The position numbers and the translations under genes are program-made. A model generated the notes under the pieces. The model was not told where the DNA came from. It searched no databases and saw nothing but the letters and a program-made list of their open reading frames with translations. 64,000 bases of DNA from positions 62,001 to 126,000 of the forward strand of contig JAKTNK010000001.1 in NCBI GenBank assembly GCA_029593465.1. Direction: 5' to 3'. The first letter of the stretch is position 1. Every line of letters begins with the position of its first letter. This document shows, in pieces, positions 18,438 to 27,406 of the stretch. The stretch comes from Streptococcus suis. GTDB lineage: Bacteria; Bacillota; Bacilli; Lactobacillales; Streptococcaceae.

Positions 18438-19107
18438 TTTCCCAGAGCGTAGTCAACTCCCTACAGAAAAAATCATTTACCGCCCTCGCCAAAGAGGAAA
18501 TGGTCAATTTTTTGATCATTTGTCTTTGACCAAAGAACAAAGTGACCAATTAAAACAAGAAATAGCCCAAATCGCTATTAGTCACCAACTTGATGAGACG
18601 ACCTTGAAGATACCAGCTGGTGCTCAGGTCAAACAAATCATGGTCATTAAAATATCTTTGAATGGTGAGAGACTTGATGCAGGGCTGTTGAAAGTACTCG
18701 ATCAGCGCTTAGGTTTTCACATCCTCTTTGATGTCCAATCAAGCCAAGGTGACCATCGCTGGACCATGGCCTACAAAGAAGTAAGCTCGAGTCCACAAGC
18801 TAATAATCTCTACAAGGTCTTCAATTATTTTAAGGTTGCTGACCTTCCTGAGATCCCCTACCATGCAGTAGATTTAGATGACTTTTACCAAAAACTACTC
18901 AAACAAATGGGACAGGGACACCTAAAAGTTGATGACAAAGACATGGCACAAGCCATTCAAAAAACCCAGGACATCGAAAAGCTGGAGAAAAAGGCTCAGC
19001 AACTCAAGAAGAAAATGTACACAGCCAAGTCTATGCGGCAACAAATGGACTATAAAAAAGCCTACCAACAAGTTTTGGCTGACATTGATGCCCTAAAAAA
19101 AGGATAA
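18430..19107 (+). CDS. DUF4391 domain protein
   Basis: A 225-residue protein beginning MPNFPERSQLPTEK, then an alpha/beta domain, ending in a lysine-rich helical segment (residues about 170-225) likely to form a coiled coil. This fits my recollection of DUF4391, which travels with SNF2-like helicases and type III methyltransferases. Function is unknown; adaptor between helicase and Mod-Res is a guess. GGAGGT inside the helicase gene serves ATG 18430. A GTG at 18421 is in frame but overlaps that site. Confidence 0.75.
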   Translation: MPNFPERSQLPTEKIIYRPRQRGNGQFFDHLSLTKEQSDQLKQEIAQIAISHQLDETTLKIPAGAQVKQIMVIKISLNGERLDAGLLKVLDQRLGFHILFDVQSSQGDHRWTMAYKEVSSSPQANNLYKVFNYFKVADLPEIPYHAVDLDDFYQKLLKQMGQGHLKVDDKDMAQAIQKTQDIEKLEKKAQQLKKKMYTAKSMRQQMDYKKAYQQVLADIDALKKG

Positions 19108-19176
19108 TACAAAGCTTTTCTTGGCTACATCTCCTAAAAGAAGGATAAAGCAAGAAACAATAAAGGAAGTAGAATT

Positions 19177-21063
19177 ATGGAATACGGCAGTAACACTGGT
19201 GTGGAAAAACTTGACCTTTCCACAAAAAATCTGACTGAAGACAATGTGGCAAAGATTGCCCAGCTCTTTCCCAATGTCATCACAGAAAGTCGCACCCAAG
19301 ATGGTCAACTCCGCAAGGCCATTGATTTTGACAAATTGAAAGACCTGCTTAGCAAAGATTTGGCAGAAGGCAGAGAGACCTATGAGTTTACCTGGGTTGG
19401 TAAACGCGATGCCATGGCAGAAGCAGGGAGCGTGACCACCAAAACCTTGCGACCGGATATTGAGGAAAGCGTCAACTTTGATGAGACCGAAAACGTCTTT
19501 ATCACCGGAGATAACCTTGAAGTCCTCAAAATCCTCCAAGAATCCTACCTCAATAAAATTGACATGATCTATATCGACCCACCCTATAATACAGGAAAAG
19601 ACTTTGTCTATTCAGATAAATTCCAGCAAACAGATGAGGAATTAGATGAAGCCATGGACTTAATCGATGAGGATGGTCGCCAAAAAGTAGGACTAACGAA
19701 AAACGAACGCACCTCGGCTCGTTACCACTCAGACTGGCTCAACATGATGTACCCAAGACTGGTACTAGCTAGAAATCTCCTCAAAGATAGCGGAGTCATC
19801 TTTATCTCCATTGACGATAACGAACAAGCCAACCTCAAGGCGCTCTGTGATGAAGTGTTTGGGGAGGAGAATTTTGTTGTTGATTTTGTATGGCGAACGA
19901 AGAAAGCAGCGCAAGGTATGACTACCCAAACGATGGTTGTTAATAATTATGAAAATATTTTAGTGTACTCTAAAAATATATCTAATTTCTCATTCGAAGG
20001 TATAGAACGAGATGTGGAAAACGGATTTTCAAACCCCGATAACGATCCTCGTGGACCTTGGAAGAGGCAGTATTTACAGCGTTTGGGACAAGGTTTACCA
20101 GTAAGAAGATTGGTAGATCCTAAAACTGGTAATGTGTTTGAATTTGAAACACCATATACTCAGGATAAACTAGACGACTGGATAGCAGATGGCAGAATAA
20201 TTTTTCCTGCAACAATAGATAAATATCCTATTAGAAAAGAATTTTTAAAAGAATATGCCAATAAACAACAATTAGTATCAACACTAGGTTATTATCCGAC
20301 TAAGGCTACGACAGAAAAATTATATGGATTATTTGATGGTTTAAAAATTTTCACTAATCCAAAACCAGATAATATGATTTTAGATTTATTAAAATATACT
20401 ATATCTGATAAGAAAAACGCTCTAATCCTTGACTTCTTCGCTGGCTCTGCGACAACTGCTGACGCCATCATGCAGTTGAATGCGGAAGATGGTGGTCATC
20501 GTAAGTATATTTTAGCAACCTTGGATGAGCAGGTTGCTGATAAGTCAGCTGCCAAGGAAGCGGGTTATGAAACTATTGATCAAATCTCGCGTGAGCGCAT
20601 CCGTCGGGCTGCTAAGAAGATTCAAGAAGAAAATCCTGAAAAAGCGCAAGGGCAGGATTTGGGCTTCAAAGCTTTCAAAGTTGATTCTTCAAACTTCAAA
20701 GATGTCTATCAAACACCAGATGCTTATGTTCAAGGTGACCTTCTTGACAGCATTTCCAATGTCAAGGAAGACCGAACCGACCTCGACCTTCTCTTTCAAG
20801 TCATGCTTCGCTGGGGTATGGAACTATCCCTCAGCATCAAAAAAGAGACCGTAGAAGGCAAAACGATTTACAATGTAGATAACGACTCCCTCATCGCTTG
20901 CTTTGAAGATAACTTGACGGATAACCTTATCCGACAAATCGCCCAACAAGAACCCCTCAGAGCGGTCTTTAAAGACGACAGCTTCACCAACTCAGCCGAC
21001 AAAATCAACCTCACCCAAATCTTCAAAGAAGTCTCCCCAATGACAAAAGTGAAGGTAGTCTAA
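19177..21063 (+). CDS. Type III restriction-modification DNA methyltransferase (Mod)
   Basis: A 628-residue beta-class N6-adenine methyltransferase. Motif IV DPPYNTG is at residues 134-140 and the SAM-binding motif LDFFAGSATT near 417-427. The target-recognition domain lies between (about 233-415). Mod gives sequence specificity and is required with Res for cleavage. The recognition domain is visibly more AT-rich, with different codon use from the flanking catalytic parts, which indicates recombinational replacement. AAAGGAAG precedes the ATG. A 69-bp gap follows DUF4391. Confidence 0.92.
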   Translation: MEYGSNTGVEKLDLSTKNLTEDNVAKIAQLFPNVITESRTQDGQLRKAIDFDKLKDLLSKDLAEGRETYEFTWVGKRDAMAEAGSVTTKTLRPDIEESVNFDETENVFITGDNLEVLKILQESYLNKIDMIYIDPPYNTGKDFVYSDKFQQTDEELDEAMDLIDEDGRQKVGLTKNERTSARYHSDWLNMMYPRLVLARNLLKDSGVIFISIDDNEQANLKALCDEVFGEENFVVDFVWRTKKAAQGMTTQTMVVNNYENILVYSKNISNFSFEGIERDVENGFSNPDNDPRGPWKRQYLQRLGQGLPVRRLVDPKTGNVFEFETPYTQDKLDDWIADGRIIFPATIDKYPIRKEFLKEYANKQQLVSTLGYYPTKATTEKLYGLFDGLKIFTNPKPDNMILDLLKYTISDKKNALILDFFAGSATTADAIMQLNAEDGGHRKYILATLDEQVADKSAAKEAGYETIDQISRERIRRAAKKIQEENPEKAQGQDLGFKAFKVDSSNFKDVYQTPDAYVQGDLLDSISNVKEDRTDLDLLFQVMLRWGMELSLSIKKETVEGKTIYNVDNDSLIACFEDNLTDNLIRQIAQQEPLRAVFKDDSFTNSADKINLTQIFKEVSPMTKVKVV

Positions 21064-21065
21064 CG

Positions 21066-21902
21066 ATGAAAAAAATTAATAAAATTGGAGAAGTTTCAAA
21101 GGAGACCTTAGTTGAAACGGTTATTGATGTAGTGAAAAATAAAGGGGCAGATTGGATTAAGGAACAGGGCTTATCACTGTTAACTGCGACCGTTTTAGAC
21201 TTAGGATTATCGATAATTCCAGCTCTGGGAAACGCTTTGACATCATATAAAACAAATAGAGCTATTAGAAATTTAGATTATCAGATTAAACTACTAATTC
21301 AAAAAACTGATGCTATTCAACAAAATTTAATTGATAAATCGACTGAGATGAAAAAACAATTAGATGAGTTGTTTTGTTATATGCTCGAGAAGACAGTTAA
21401 TGAAAAGCAAAAAGAAAAAATCAAGTATTTTACTAATGCCTTTGTCAATTTGACTTCCTATTCGGAAATTGATATTGATATTTCCTATATTTATTTTGAC
21501 ACTCTTGAACAATTGACTTTATTAGATATTCAGGTTTTACTCGAAATTAGTAAAGGTCAATTTTATGACTATCTTAATCCCAATGAAGAACCCAATAATA
21601 CTTTTAATTCAACTCAATTACAAGCAATCAAATCAAATCTTAATAGACTTGGGTTAGCTGAGAATTATTTTGATAAAGCCCTTAGCAAAGACCTCAAAAC
21701 GACAAATGAAGTTTTGGAAGAAATCAGAAAAGCAGTTATTGAGTTACAAGAGCGATGGGATAAGCCAAAAGTAAAAATTCATTCCATAAAAAATCGGTCA
21801 AAGACAAAAGTCTCAAAAATAAAAGCCAAAGATAGAATTATCATTTCCCAATTTGGTAGAGAGATGATTGAATTTTTTAAAGAACAGGAGGCCGATAAAT
21901 GA
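21066..21902 (+). CDS. Unrecognised protein lodged between mod and res
   Basis: A 278-residue protein I cannot assign. Residues about 30-62 are hydrophobic and glycine-containing (SLLTATVLDLGLSIIPALG), enough for one or two membrane helices or a buried hairpin. Residues 70-115 look coiled-coil. An acidic/aromatic helical middle follows, then a very basic stretch (KNRSKTKVSKIKAK, about 245-258). It starts 2 bp after mod and ends in an ATGA overlap with res, so it is made with both. It is AT-rich compared with neighbours. An added defence effector or inhibitor is possible; nothing seen proves it. Confidence 0.7.
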   Translation: MKKINKIGEVSKETLVETVIDVVKNKGADWIKEQGLSLLTATVLDLGLSIIPALGNALTSYKTNRAIRNLDYQIKLLIQKTDAIQQNLIDKSTEMKKQLDELFCYMLEKTVNEKQKEKIKYFTNAFVNLTSYSEIDIDISYIYFDTLEQLTLLDIQVLLEISKGQFYDYLNPNEEPNNTFNSTQLQAIKSNLNRLGLAENYFDKALSKDLKTTNEVLEEIRKAVIELQERWDKPKVKIHSIKNRSKTKVSKIKAKDRIIISQFGREMIEFFKEQEADK

Positions 21903-24900
21903 AACTTCAATTTAAACACCAACAGTTCCAGCTTGATGCGGTGGCTGCTATTGCAGATATTTTTCAAGGGCAGCAAAAGCAGGGTGGTGTCTCTTATATG
22001 GCGGATCCTGGGCGTGCTCAGGAGTCGAGTATAGATCTGGCCTATAAGGGTTTTCGAAACCACCCCATCGAACTAAGTCAGGATGACATTCGTCGTCAAG
22101 TCCGCACCATTCAGCAATCTCACAAGCTTAAACCATCTGACAAACTAGCGACTAGTCTTGTTAAGGGCAAATTATCCTACAATTTCACCATTGAGATGGA
22201 GACAGGGACTGGTAAGACCTATACCTATATCAGAACCATCATGGAGCTCAACAAGCGCTATGGCTGGCTCAAGTTTGTCATCGTTGTGCCTAGTATCGCT
22301 ATTCGTGAAGGAGTCCTCAAGTCTTTTCAAGTCATGGCGGAGCATTTTCAGGCGGAATATGGCAAACAGCCGCGTTATTTTGTTTACAATTCATCTCGCT
22401 TGGGGGACTTGGACACCTTTGCCAACTCCAGCGATATCCAGGTCATGATTATCAATGCCCAGGCCTTCAATTCCACAGGAAAAGACGCCAGAAGGATTCA
22501 TATGGAGCAAGAGTCCTTCCGTTGGCGTAAACCTATCGATGTGCTAGCAGCGACCAATCCTATCATGATTATTGATGAACCGCAGTCAGTAGAAGGTAAA
22601 AAAACCAAAGAGCGTCTAGAAGACTTCCAACCTCTCTTTACTCTCCGATATTCAGCTACCCATAAGGAAAGCTATGATATGGTTTATCGTTTGGATGCCA
22701 TGGATGCCTACAATAAGAAACTGGTCAAAAAGATTGCTGTTAAAGGAATTGAACAATCGGGTACCAGGGGGACAGATGGTTACTTGTACTTGCAAGAGTT
22801 GATTCCTCAAAAAACAGGTGCGCCAAAAGCTCGTATCGAGTTTGAAGTTCTTGGTAAAAATAGTGGTGTCAGAAGGCAGACCAAGCTGGTCTCAGCTACT
22901 TTTGATCTCTATGCAGAATCTGGTGAGTTAGAAGCCTATCGTCATGGGTGGATCTTGAGTGATTTTGATGCCAGATACGGCACCATCCAAATAGGAGCCA
23001 ATCGTACCCTAGCCGTTGGAGACGTTATTGGCCAAGTCAACGAAGATGATCTGCGACGGATCCAAATCAGAGAAACCATCAAAAGTCACTTTGAAAAGGA
23101 AGAAAGGCTTTATGACAAGGGGATTAAAGTCTTATCCCTCTTTTTCATCGATGAAGTTGCCAAATATAAAACTTATGATGATAATAATGACCCACGAAAT
23201 GGGGACTATGCCAAGATATTTGAAGAAGAGTATCAAAAACTTTGGGCAGAATATTATGAAAAGTCAAAAGGTCACCGTTACCATGCCTATCTGGAAAAGG
23301 TACAAGAAGCTTGTAGTACACATGCAGGTTATTTCTCTGTAGATAAGGTTAAAAAATCAACCAAAACTGTTTTTGTCGATTACAAATCTGCCACTGAAAA
23401 GAGAAAGCAAGAATCTAACGACCAAGACGCCTATGATTTGATCATGAAAGACAAGGAGCGCTTGTTATCCTTTGACGAGCCTGTTCGTTTTCTCTTTTCC
23501 CACTCTGCACTGAAAGAAGGATGGGACAACCCCAATGTCTTCCAGATTTGTACCCTCCGTCAGACCAAGTCTGAAACGGGTAAGCGTCAAGCTATCGGCC
23601 GAGGCATGCGCCTAGCAGTTGACCAAAATGGTGTGCGACAAGACCAAGACCTCCTAGGTGATCAAGTACATGACATTAACAAATTGACAGTCATCGCCAA
23701 TGAATCTTATGAAGATTTTGCCAATAACCTTCAGTCAGAACTTAAAGAAATCTTGGCTAATCGTCCGGACAAAGTTGACCGCCATCTCTTTTTGGATAAA
23801 GTTTTGGAGAATGCTGGAGGTCAGAGCTTTATCTTAACGGAAGAGATTACTGAAGAACTTTGTTACGACTTGATTCAGAAAAATTACATCGATAAAAATG
23901 GACAGCTGACGGACACTTTTCACAAGGCGCAAGAAGAAAATGCTGTGGAACTTCCTGATATTCTATCCAATTTCAAAGAACAAGTACTGGATTTGATCAC
24001 AAGTGTTTATGAGCCAGGCTCCTATCACATTGATAACGACAATGAGACTGAAATTGTCTTTTCAGAACAAGTCAATGAAGACAATATTGCTAAAAAAGAA
24101 TTTCTTAATCTTTGGCAATCTATCAATCATAAAACCACCTACCAAGTCACCTTTGATGATGATGAATTAGTTGAAAAAGCTGTTTTAGCCATCAATGACA
24201 AACTTAATGTCAAACAATTGCGTTATCAAATCACTCAAGCTTCCGCCAAGCAGATGAGCAAGGAAGGTCTCGATTTTACGCTAGATGAAAATGCTAAAAC
24301 GGAGGATTATTTCAGTCAAGCTCCAATTTCAGTGACCTATGATCTTCTAGGAGAAATTGCTGAAAAAACCAATTTAACCCGACGTGTTGTGGCCAAGATT
24401 TTAGCTAAAATACAACCCTCTAAGTTCAATCAGTTTAAGGAAAACCCTGAAGACTTTATTTTGAAAGTCTCACGCTTGATTGAGGATGAGAAGGCGACTC
24501 AGGTTGTCAGACATATCGAGTATCGTCTCTTAGATGATCGGTATGATACGTCACTGTTTTATGACAATACTGAAACAGGAAAACTTGGTGGTGGTAATGT
24601 TTTTGACACAACAAAAGGGGTGTATAACTATGTTAAAGTAGACTCTAAAACGGAAGCCCAGTTTAAACAAGAACTAGATGCCCACGAAGATGTCCAAGTT
24701 TATGTCAAACTGCCAAGTGGCTTCTCCATTCCAACACCCATTGGGAAATACAATCCTGACTGGGCTATCGCCTTTAAAGAAGGGACTGTTAAGCATATCT
24801 ACTTTGTAGCAGAAACCAAAGGATCCATGTCCAGTCTTCAATTAAAGGGAGCAGAAGAAGCCAAAATCAACTGTGCCAAAGCCCACTTTAAAGCACTCAA

Positions 24901-24979
24901 ACAAGCAGGTATCTTAGACGCTGACAACATTTATGATGTCGTCAGCAGCTATGAAGAATTGATGACTATTGTAAGGTAA
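21899..24979 (+). CDS. Type III restriction endonuclease subunit Res
   Basis: A 1026-residue superfamily 2 ATPase-nuclease. It has Walker A GTGKT (103-107), DEPQS Walker B (about 226-230), LRYSATH, and a helicase C half ending AIGRGMRLA. A C-terminal PD-(D/E)xK-type nuclease follows (NPDWAI...AETKG, about residues 955-985). With Mod it would cleave unmodified DNA after ATP-driven one-dimensional communication between head-to-head sites. All motifs appear intact. CAGGAGG precedes the ATG, which overlaps the stop of the 278-residue protein. Confidence 0.92.
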   Translation: MKLQFKHQQFQLDAVAAIADIFQGQQKQGGVSYMADPGRAQESSIDLAYKGFRNHPIELSQDDIRRQVRTIQQSHKLKPSDKLATSLVKGKLSYNFTIEMETGTGKTYTYIRTIMELNKRYGWLKFVIVVPSIAIREGVLKSFQVMAEHFQAEYGKQPRYFVYNSSRLGDLDTFANSSDIQVMIINAQAFNSTGKDARRIHMEQESFRWRKPIDVLAATNPIMIIDEPQSVEGKKTKERLEDFQPLFTLRYSATHKESYDMVYRLDAMDAYNKKLVKKIAVKGIEQSGTRGTDGYLYLQELIPQKTGAPKARIEFEVLGKNSGVRRQTKLVSATFDLYAESGELEAYRHGWILSDFDARYGTIQIGANRTLAVGDVIGQVNEDDLRRIQIRETIKSHFEKEERLYDKGIKVLSLFFIDEVAKYKTYDDNNDPRNGDYAKIFEEEYQKLWAEYYEKSKGHRYHAYLEKVQEACSTHAGYFSVDKVKKSTKTVFVDYKSATEKRKQESNDQDAYDLIMKDKERLLSFDEPVRFLFSHSALKEGWDNPNVFQICTLRQTKSETGKRQAIGRGMRLAVDQNGVRQDQDLLGDQVHDINKLTVIANESYEDFANNLQSELKEILANRPDKVDRHLFLDKVLENAGGQSFILTEEITEELCYDLIQKNYIDKNGQLTDTFHKAQEENAVELPDILSNFKEQVLDLITSVYEPGSYHIDNDNETEIVFSEQVNEDNIAKKEFLNLWQSINHKTTYQVTFDDDELVEKAVLAINDKLNVKQLRYQITQASAKQMSKEGLDFTLDENAKTEDYFSQAPISVTYDLLGEIAEKTNLTRRVVAKILAKIQPSKFNQFKENPEDFILKVSRLIEDEKATQVVRHIEYRLLDDRYDTSLFYDNTETGKLGGGNVFDTTKGVYNYVKVDSKTEAQFKQELDAHEDVQVYVKLPSGFSIPTPIGKYNPDWAIAFKEGTVKHIYFVAETKGSMSSLQLKGAEEAKINCAKAHFKALKQAGILDADNIYDVVSSYEELMTIVR

Positions 24980-25035
24980 AAATGCAAATATAGAATTACC
25001 TAATCTTATTGAGGATGAATCCTTTGTTTGTCATC

Positions 25036-25243
25036 ATGAGCTTTCTTGAAAAATATCAATGATTTGAATGTTCAACGTGATGTTTTTATAGATAGTTAAG
25101 GTCAAGCAACCGCTCTATTACTAGACTTATTACGAAGAGAGCTTATCTCCCTTGATGACATTGCAAATGAATTTATCGTAACAAGAAATGTTAGTGTTAA
25201 GAGGTTTGATTATTGTTGTTTGATGACCAGGTGGAAGTGTTGA
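25036..25243 (+). pseudogene. Remnant of a helix-turn-helix (PRD/Mga-like) regulator gene
   Basis: No gene occupies 24980-25352. The frame through 25064-25243, broken by a TAA at 25097, encodes LLLDLLRRELISLDDIANEF and then IVTRNV. This pattern resembles the HTH of BglG/Mga-type regulators (isleucine-Ser-Leu-Asp-Asp/Glu-Leu-Ala). A short stretch MSFLEKYQ in another frame precedes it at 25036. It is interpreted as a decayed regulator at the right edge of the restriction island. The remainder of the gap is a terminator. Confidence 0.35.
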
Positions 25244-25321
25244 CTAAATTGGCTAACATTTCCTAAAATGTTCAACTAATAATAGCCTAGAAGGCTGACG
25301 GTATTAAATCTACCAAAACCA

Positions 25322-25349
25322 AACACCTGTCATTTCAATGACAGGTGTT
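25322..25349. terminator. Bidirectional hairpin between res and the 101-residue gene
   Basis: AACACCTGTCA pairs perfectly with TGACAGGTGTT. T-rich sequence follows on both strands but no long T-run. It lies 4 bp after the stop of the minus-strand gene and is the only terminator candidate for the restriction operon. Confidence 0.6.
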
Positions 25350-25352
25350 CTA

Positions 25353-25658
25353 TTACTCCCAATAAAATCGTTCTACCTTAATATCTTCATTTGGATAGTC
25401 TTTTTCTAAAATAGCCACGATGTCGGCATGTTCTTTTTTGACTAATGCTAAGAGTTCTGGTTTGTCATGCCCGACAAAGAAAAATTGAGATTCGATAACT
25501 AAGAAAAGCTGGTGAAAGTGCTCGTTGAGCTGGTCTAGCTTATCTATGAGAACGCTATTATCTTTGATAAAGTCAGGGATGTCAGTTCCCTCGACCAAGT
25601 CAGCAGAGACAGCTTTTAATGGGTAGCTGCCATATTCTAAGCAAAATTCGTAGGTCAT
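25353..25658 (-). CDS. Conserved small acidic protein of unknown function
   Basis: A 101-residue soluble protein, acidic, with a mixed alpha/beta pattern and no signal or membrane segment. It has a good Shine-Dalgarno (AAAAAGGAG) on the minus strand. I do not recognise a named domain. It stands alone, divergent from trhO and convergent with the restriction operon. Confidence 0.65.
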   Translation of the reverse strand: MTYEFCLEYGSYPLKAVSADLVEGTDIPDFIKDNSVLIDKLDQLNEHFHQLFLVIESQFFFVGHDKPELLALVKKEHADIVAILEKDYPNEDIKVERFYWE

Positions 25659-25808
25659 ACTGTTTCTCCTTTTTTCTAGTGTATCAAAAGCGGGTAATAC
25701 TTGTCTGTCTGGGTGTTTTTGGAAGACAAATTCGTTGAAAATCCTTGCTAATAGCGTTAAAATAATAGAGAATAACGCCTACTGCAAAGGCGATTAAAGG
25801 AGACGATT

Positions 25809-26795
25809 ATGTCAGAAAAAATCAGAGTTTTATTGTACTACAAATATGTTCCCATTGAAAATGCGGAAGAATACACCAAAAAACATTTGGAATTCTGTAA
25901 ATCAATCGGTCTTAAAGGGCGTGTCTTGATTGCTGATGAAGGCATCAATGGTACTGTTTCTGGGGACTATGAAACGACTCAAAAGTACATGGACTGGGTG
26001 CATAGTGATGAGCGTTTTGCTGACCTTTGGTTCAAAATCGATGAAGAAGAAGAGCAAGCCTTTAAGAAAATGTTTGTTCGCTATAAAAAAGAAATTGTCC
26101 ATCTTGGACTAGAAGATAATGATTTCGATGAGGATATTAACCCCTTAGAAATCACGGGTCAGTACCTTGATCCTAAGCAATTTAAAGAAGCCCTTCTTGA
26201 TGAAAATACAGTTGTCTTAGATACGCGTAATGACTATGAGTACGATCTTGGACACTTCAAGGGAGCTATTCGACCAGACATTCGTAACTTCCGCGAGCTA
26301 CCACAATGGGTTCGTGACAACAAGGAAAAATTCATGGAAAAACGAGTTGTCGTTTACTGTACAGGTGGCGTTCGTTGTGAAAAATTCTCTGGTTGGATGG
26401 TTCGTGAAGGCTTCAAGGATGTTGGCCAACTTCACGGTGGTATTGCGACCTATGGTAAAGACCCAGAAGTACGAGGGGATCTTTGGGAAGGGGCTATGTA
26501 TGTCTTTGATGAGCGTATCTCTGTTCCAATCAACCATGTCAACCCAACGGTGATTGCCAAAGATTATTTTGATGGAGAGCCTTGTGAACGTTATGTCAAT
26601 TGTGCAAATCCATTTTGTAACAAGCAAATCTTCGCTAGCGAAGAAAATGAATCCAAATACGTTCGTGGCTGTTCAGCGGAATGCCGTGCGCATGAGCGTA
26701 ACCGTTATGTGCAGGAACATGGCTTGACTCGTGACGAATGGCAAGCACGCTTGGAAGCTATCGGTGAAAGTTTACCAGAGTATATCACAGCTTAA
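25809..26795 (+). CDS. trhO: tRNA uridine(34) hydroxylase TrhO (rhodanese family, UPF0176)
   Basis: A 328-residue protein: an N-terminal ferredoxin-like domain, a rhodanese domain (about 125-220) with the active-site loop CTGGVRC (Cys184, Cys190), and a C-terminal cysteine-rich segment (CERYVNC...CSAEC). TrhO proteins catalyse prephenate-independent 5-hydroxyuridine formation at U34 of tRNAs. AAAGGAGA precedes the ATG. It is monocistronic with its own terminator. Confidence 0.92.
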   Translation: MSEKIRVLLYYKYVPIENAEEYTKKHLEFCKSIGLKGRVLIADEGINGTVSGDYETTQKYMDWVHSDERFADLWFKIDEEEEQAFKKMFVRYKKEIVHLGLEDNDFDEDINPLEITGQYLDPKQFKEALLDENTVVLDTRNDYEYDLGHFKGAIRPDIRNFRELPQWVRDNKEKFMEKRVVVYCTGGVRCEKFSGWMVREGFKDVGQLHGGIATYGKDPEVRGDLWEGAMYVFDERISVPINHVNPTVIAKDYFDGEPCERYVNCANPFCNKQIFASEENESKYVRGCSAECRAHERNRYVQEHGLTRDEWQARLEAIGESLPEYITA

Positions 26796-26848
26796 TAGGT
26801 GCTAGATAAGGACTGAGATTTGTCCGTCATTATCAAAGAATTAGAGTT

Positions 26849-26884
26849 AAAAAGACTTTGTTAACCCAAACAAAGTCTTTTTTT
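26849..26884 (+). terminator. trhO terminator
   Basis: AAAGACTTTG (26851-26860) pairs with CAAAGTCTTT (26871-26880), followed by further T. The remaining 230 bp up to 27084 hold no convincing gene, only short inverted repeats such as CACATCA/TGATGTG. Confidence 0.85.
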
Positions 26885-27084
26885 GATGCTTGAGTAGGTA
26901 ATGAGGAGGGGAAGCAAAGCTTTGCCAAGGCTTCATCGTGATGGTAGCATTGATGATAGACGATAGGGATTTAAACGCATGGGTTTCAGAGGTGCTTGGC
27001 TACCTCGTTTTGCCACATCAGCTTCTTCGGTATGAAATGAGGTGATGTGATAGAACGGCCTTACTTTCTGTTAGTTGGCAATCT

Positions 27085-27114
27085 AAAAACCAGCCTTATT
27101 AGAGACTGGTTTTT
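27085..27114. terminator. Bidirectional terminator of the DUF3042 gene
   Basis: AAAAACCAG pairs with CTGGTTTTT. On the minus strand it lies just past the DUF3042 stop and ends in T5. Confidence 0.7.
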
Positions 27115-27117
27115 GGA

Positions 27118-27294
27118 TTAGCGGGTGACGCGACGACGCGCTGCTTTTTTGCGATTTTCTTCGATGAAAGCTTCTTTTTTTTCTTCTGGTTCAATGACGG
27201 TTTTTTTTACAGCAAAGACTGCTCCAGCAACCGTAGCGGCAGTAGCAACAATACCAGTTGCAAGACCTTTAGCAAATTGGAATTTCTTTGTCAT
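27118..27294 (-). CDS. DUF3042 small membrane-associated protein
   Basis: A 58-residue protein starting MTKKFQFAKG with a hydrophobic alanine/valine-rich span (about 9-28). A charged tail follows (EPEEKKEAFIEENRKKAARRR). This is the pattern of DUF3042 in lactic acid bacteria. The start at 27294 is chosen because AAAAGGAG precedes it on the minus strand. Function unknown. Confidence 0.8.
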   Translation of the reverse strand: MTKKFQFAKGLATGIVATAATVAGAVFAVKKTVIEPEEKKEAFIEENRKKAARRRVTR

Positions 27295-27351
27295 GGGAAC
27301 TCTCCTTTTGAATAAGATAAAATGAAGGCTTTGTAAGCCCATCTCTCAATA

Positions 27352-27360
27352 TGTTATAAT
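27352..27360 (+). promoter_or_regulatory. Extended -10 for miaA
   Basis: TGT followed by TATAAT (27355-27360), 46 bp before the miaA ATG. Confidence 0.65.
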
Positions 27361-27406
27361 ACTATTATTATCTAAAAAATGACATGGAATAGCAAGTAAA
27401 AACTTT

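Noticed and set aside
19093-19539. A 148-codon open frame antisense to the start of mod
   Set aside because: It lies wholly over the conserved mod coding sequence, has no good Shine-Dalgarno and shows no recognisable protein pattern. It is a shadow of mod codon use.
14790-25349. Terminal repeats or an integrase defining the restriction island as an integrative element
   Set aside because: I found no integrase, transposase, tRNA target or matching direct repeats at the two edges; only gene relics mark the borders.
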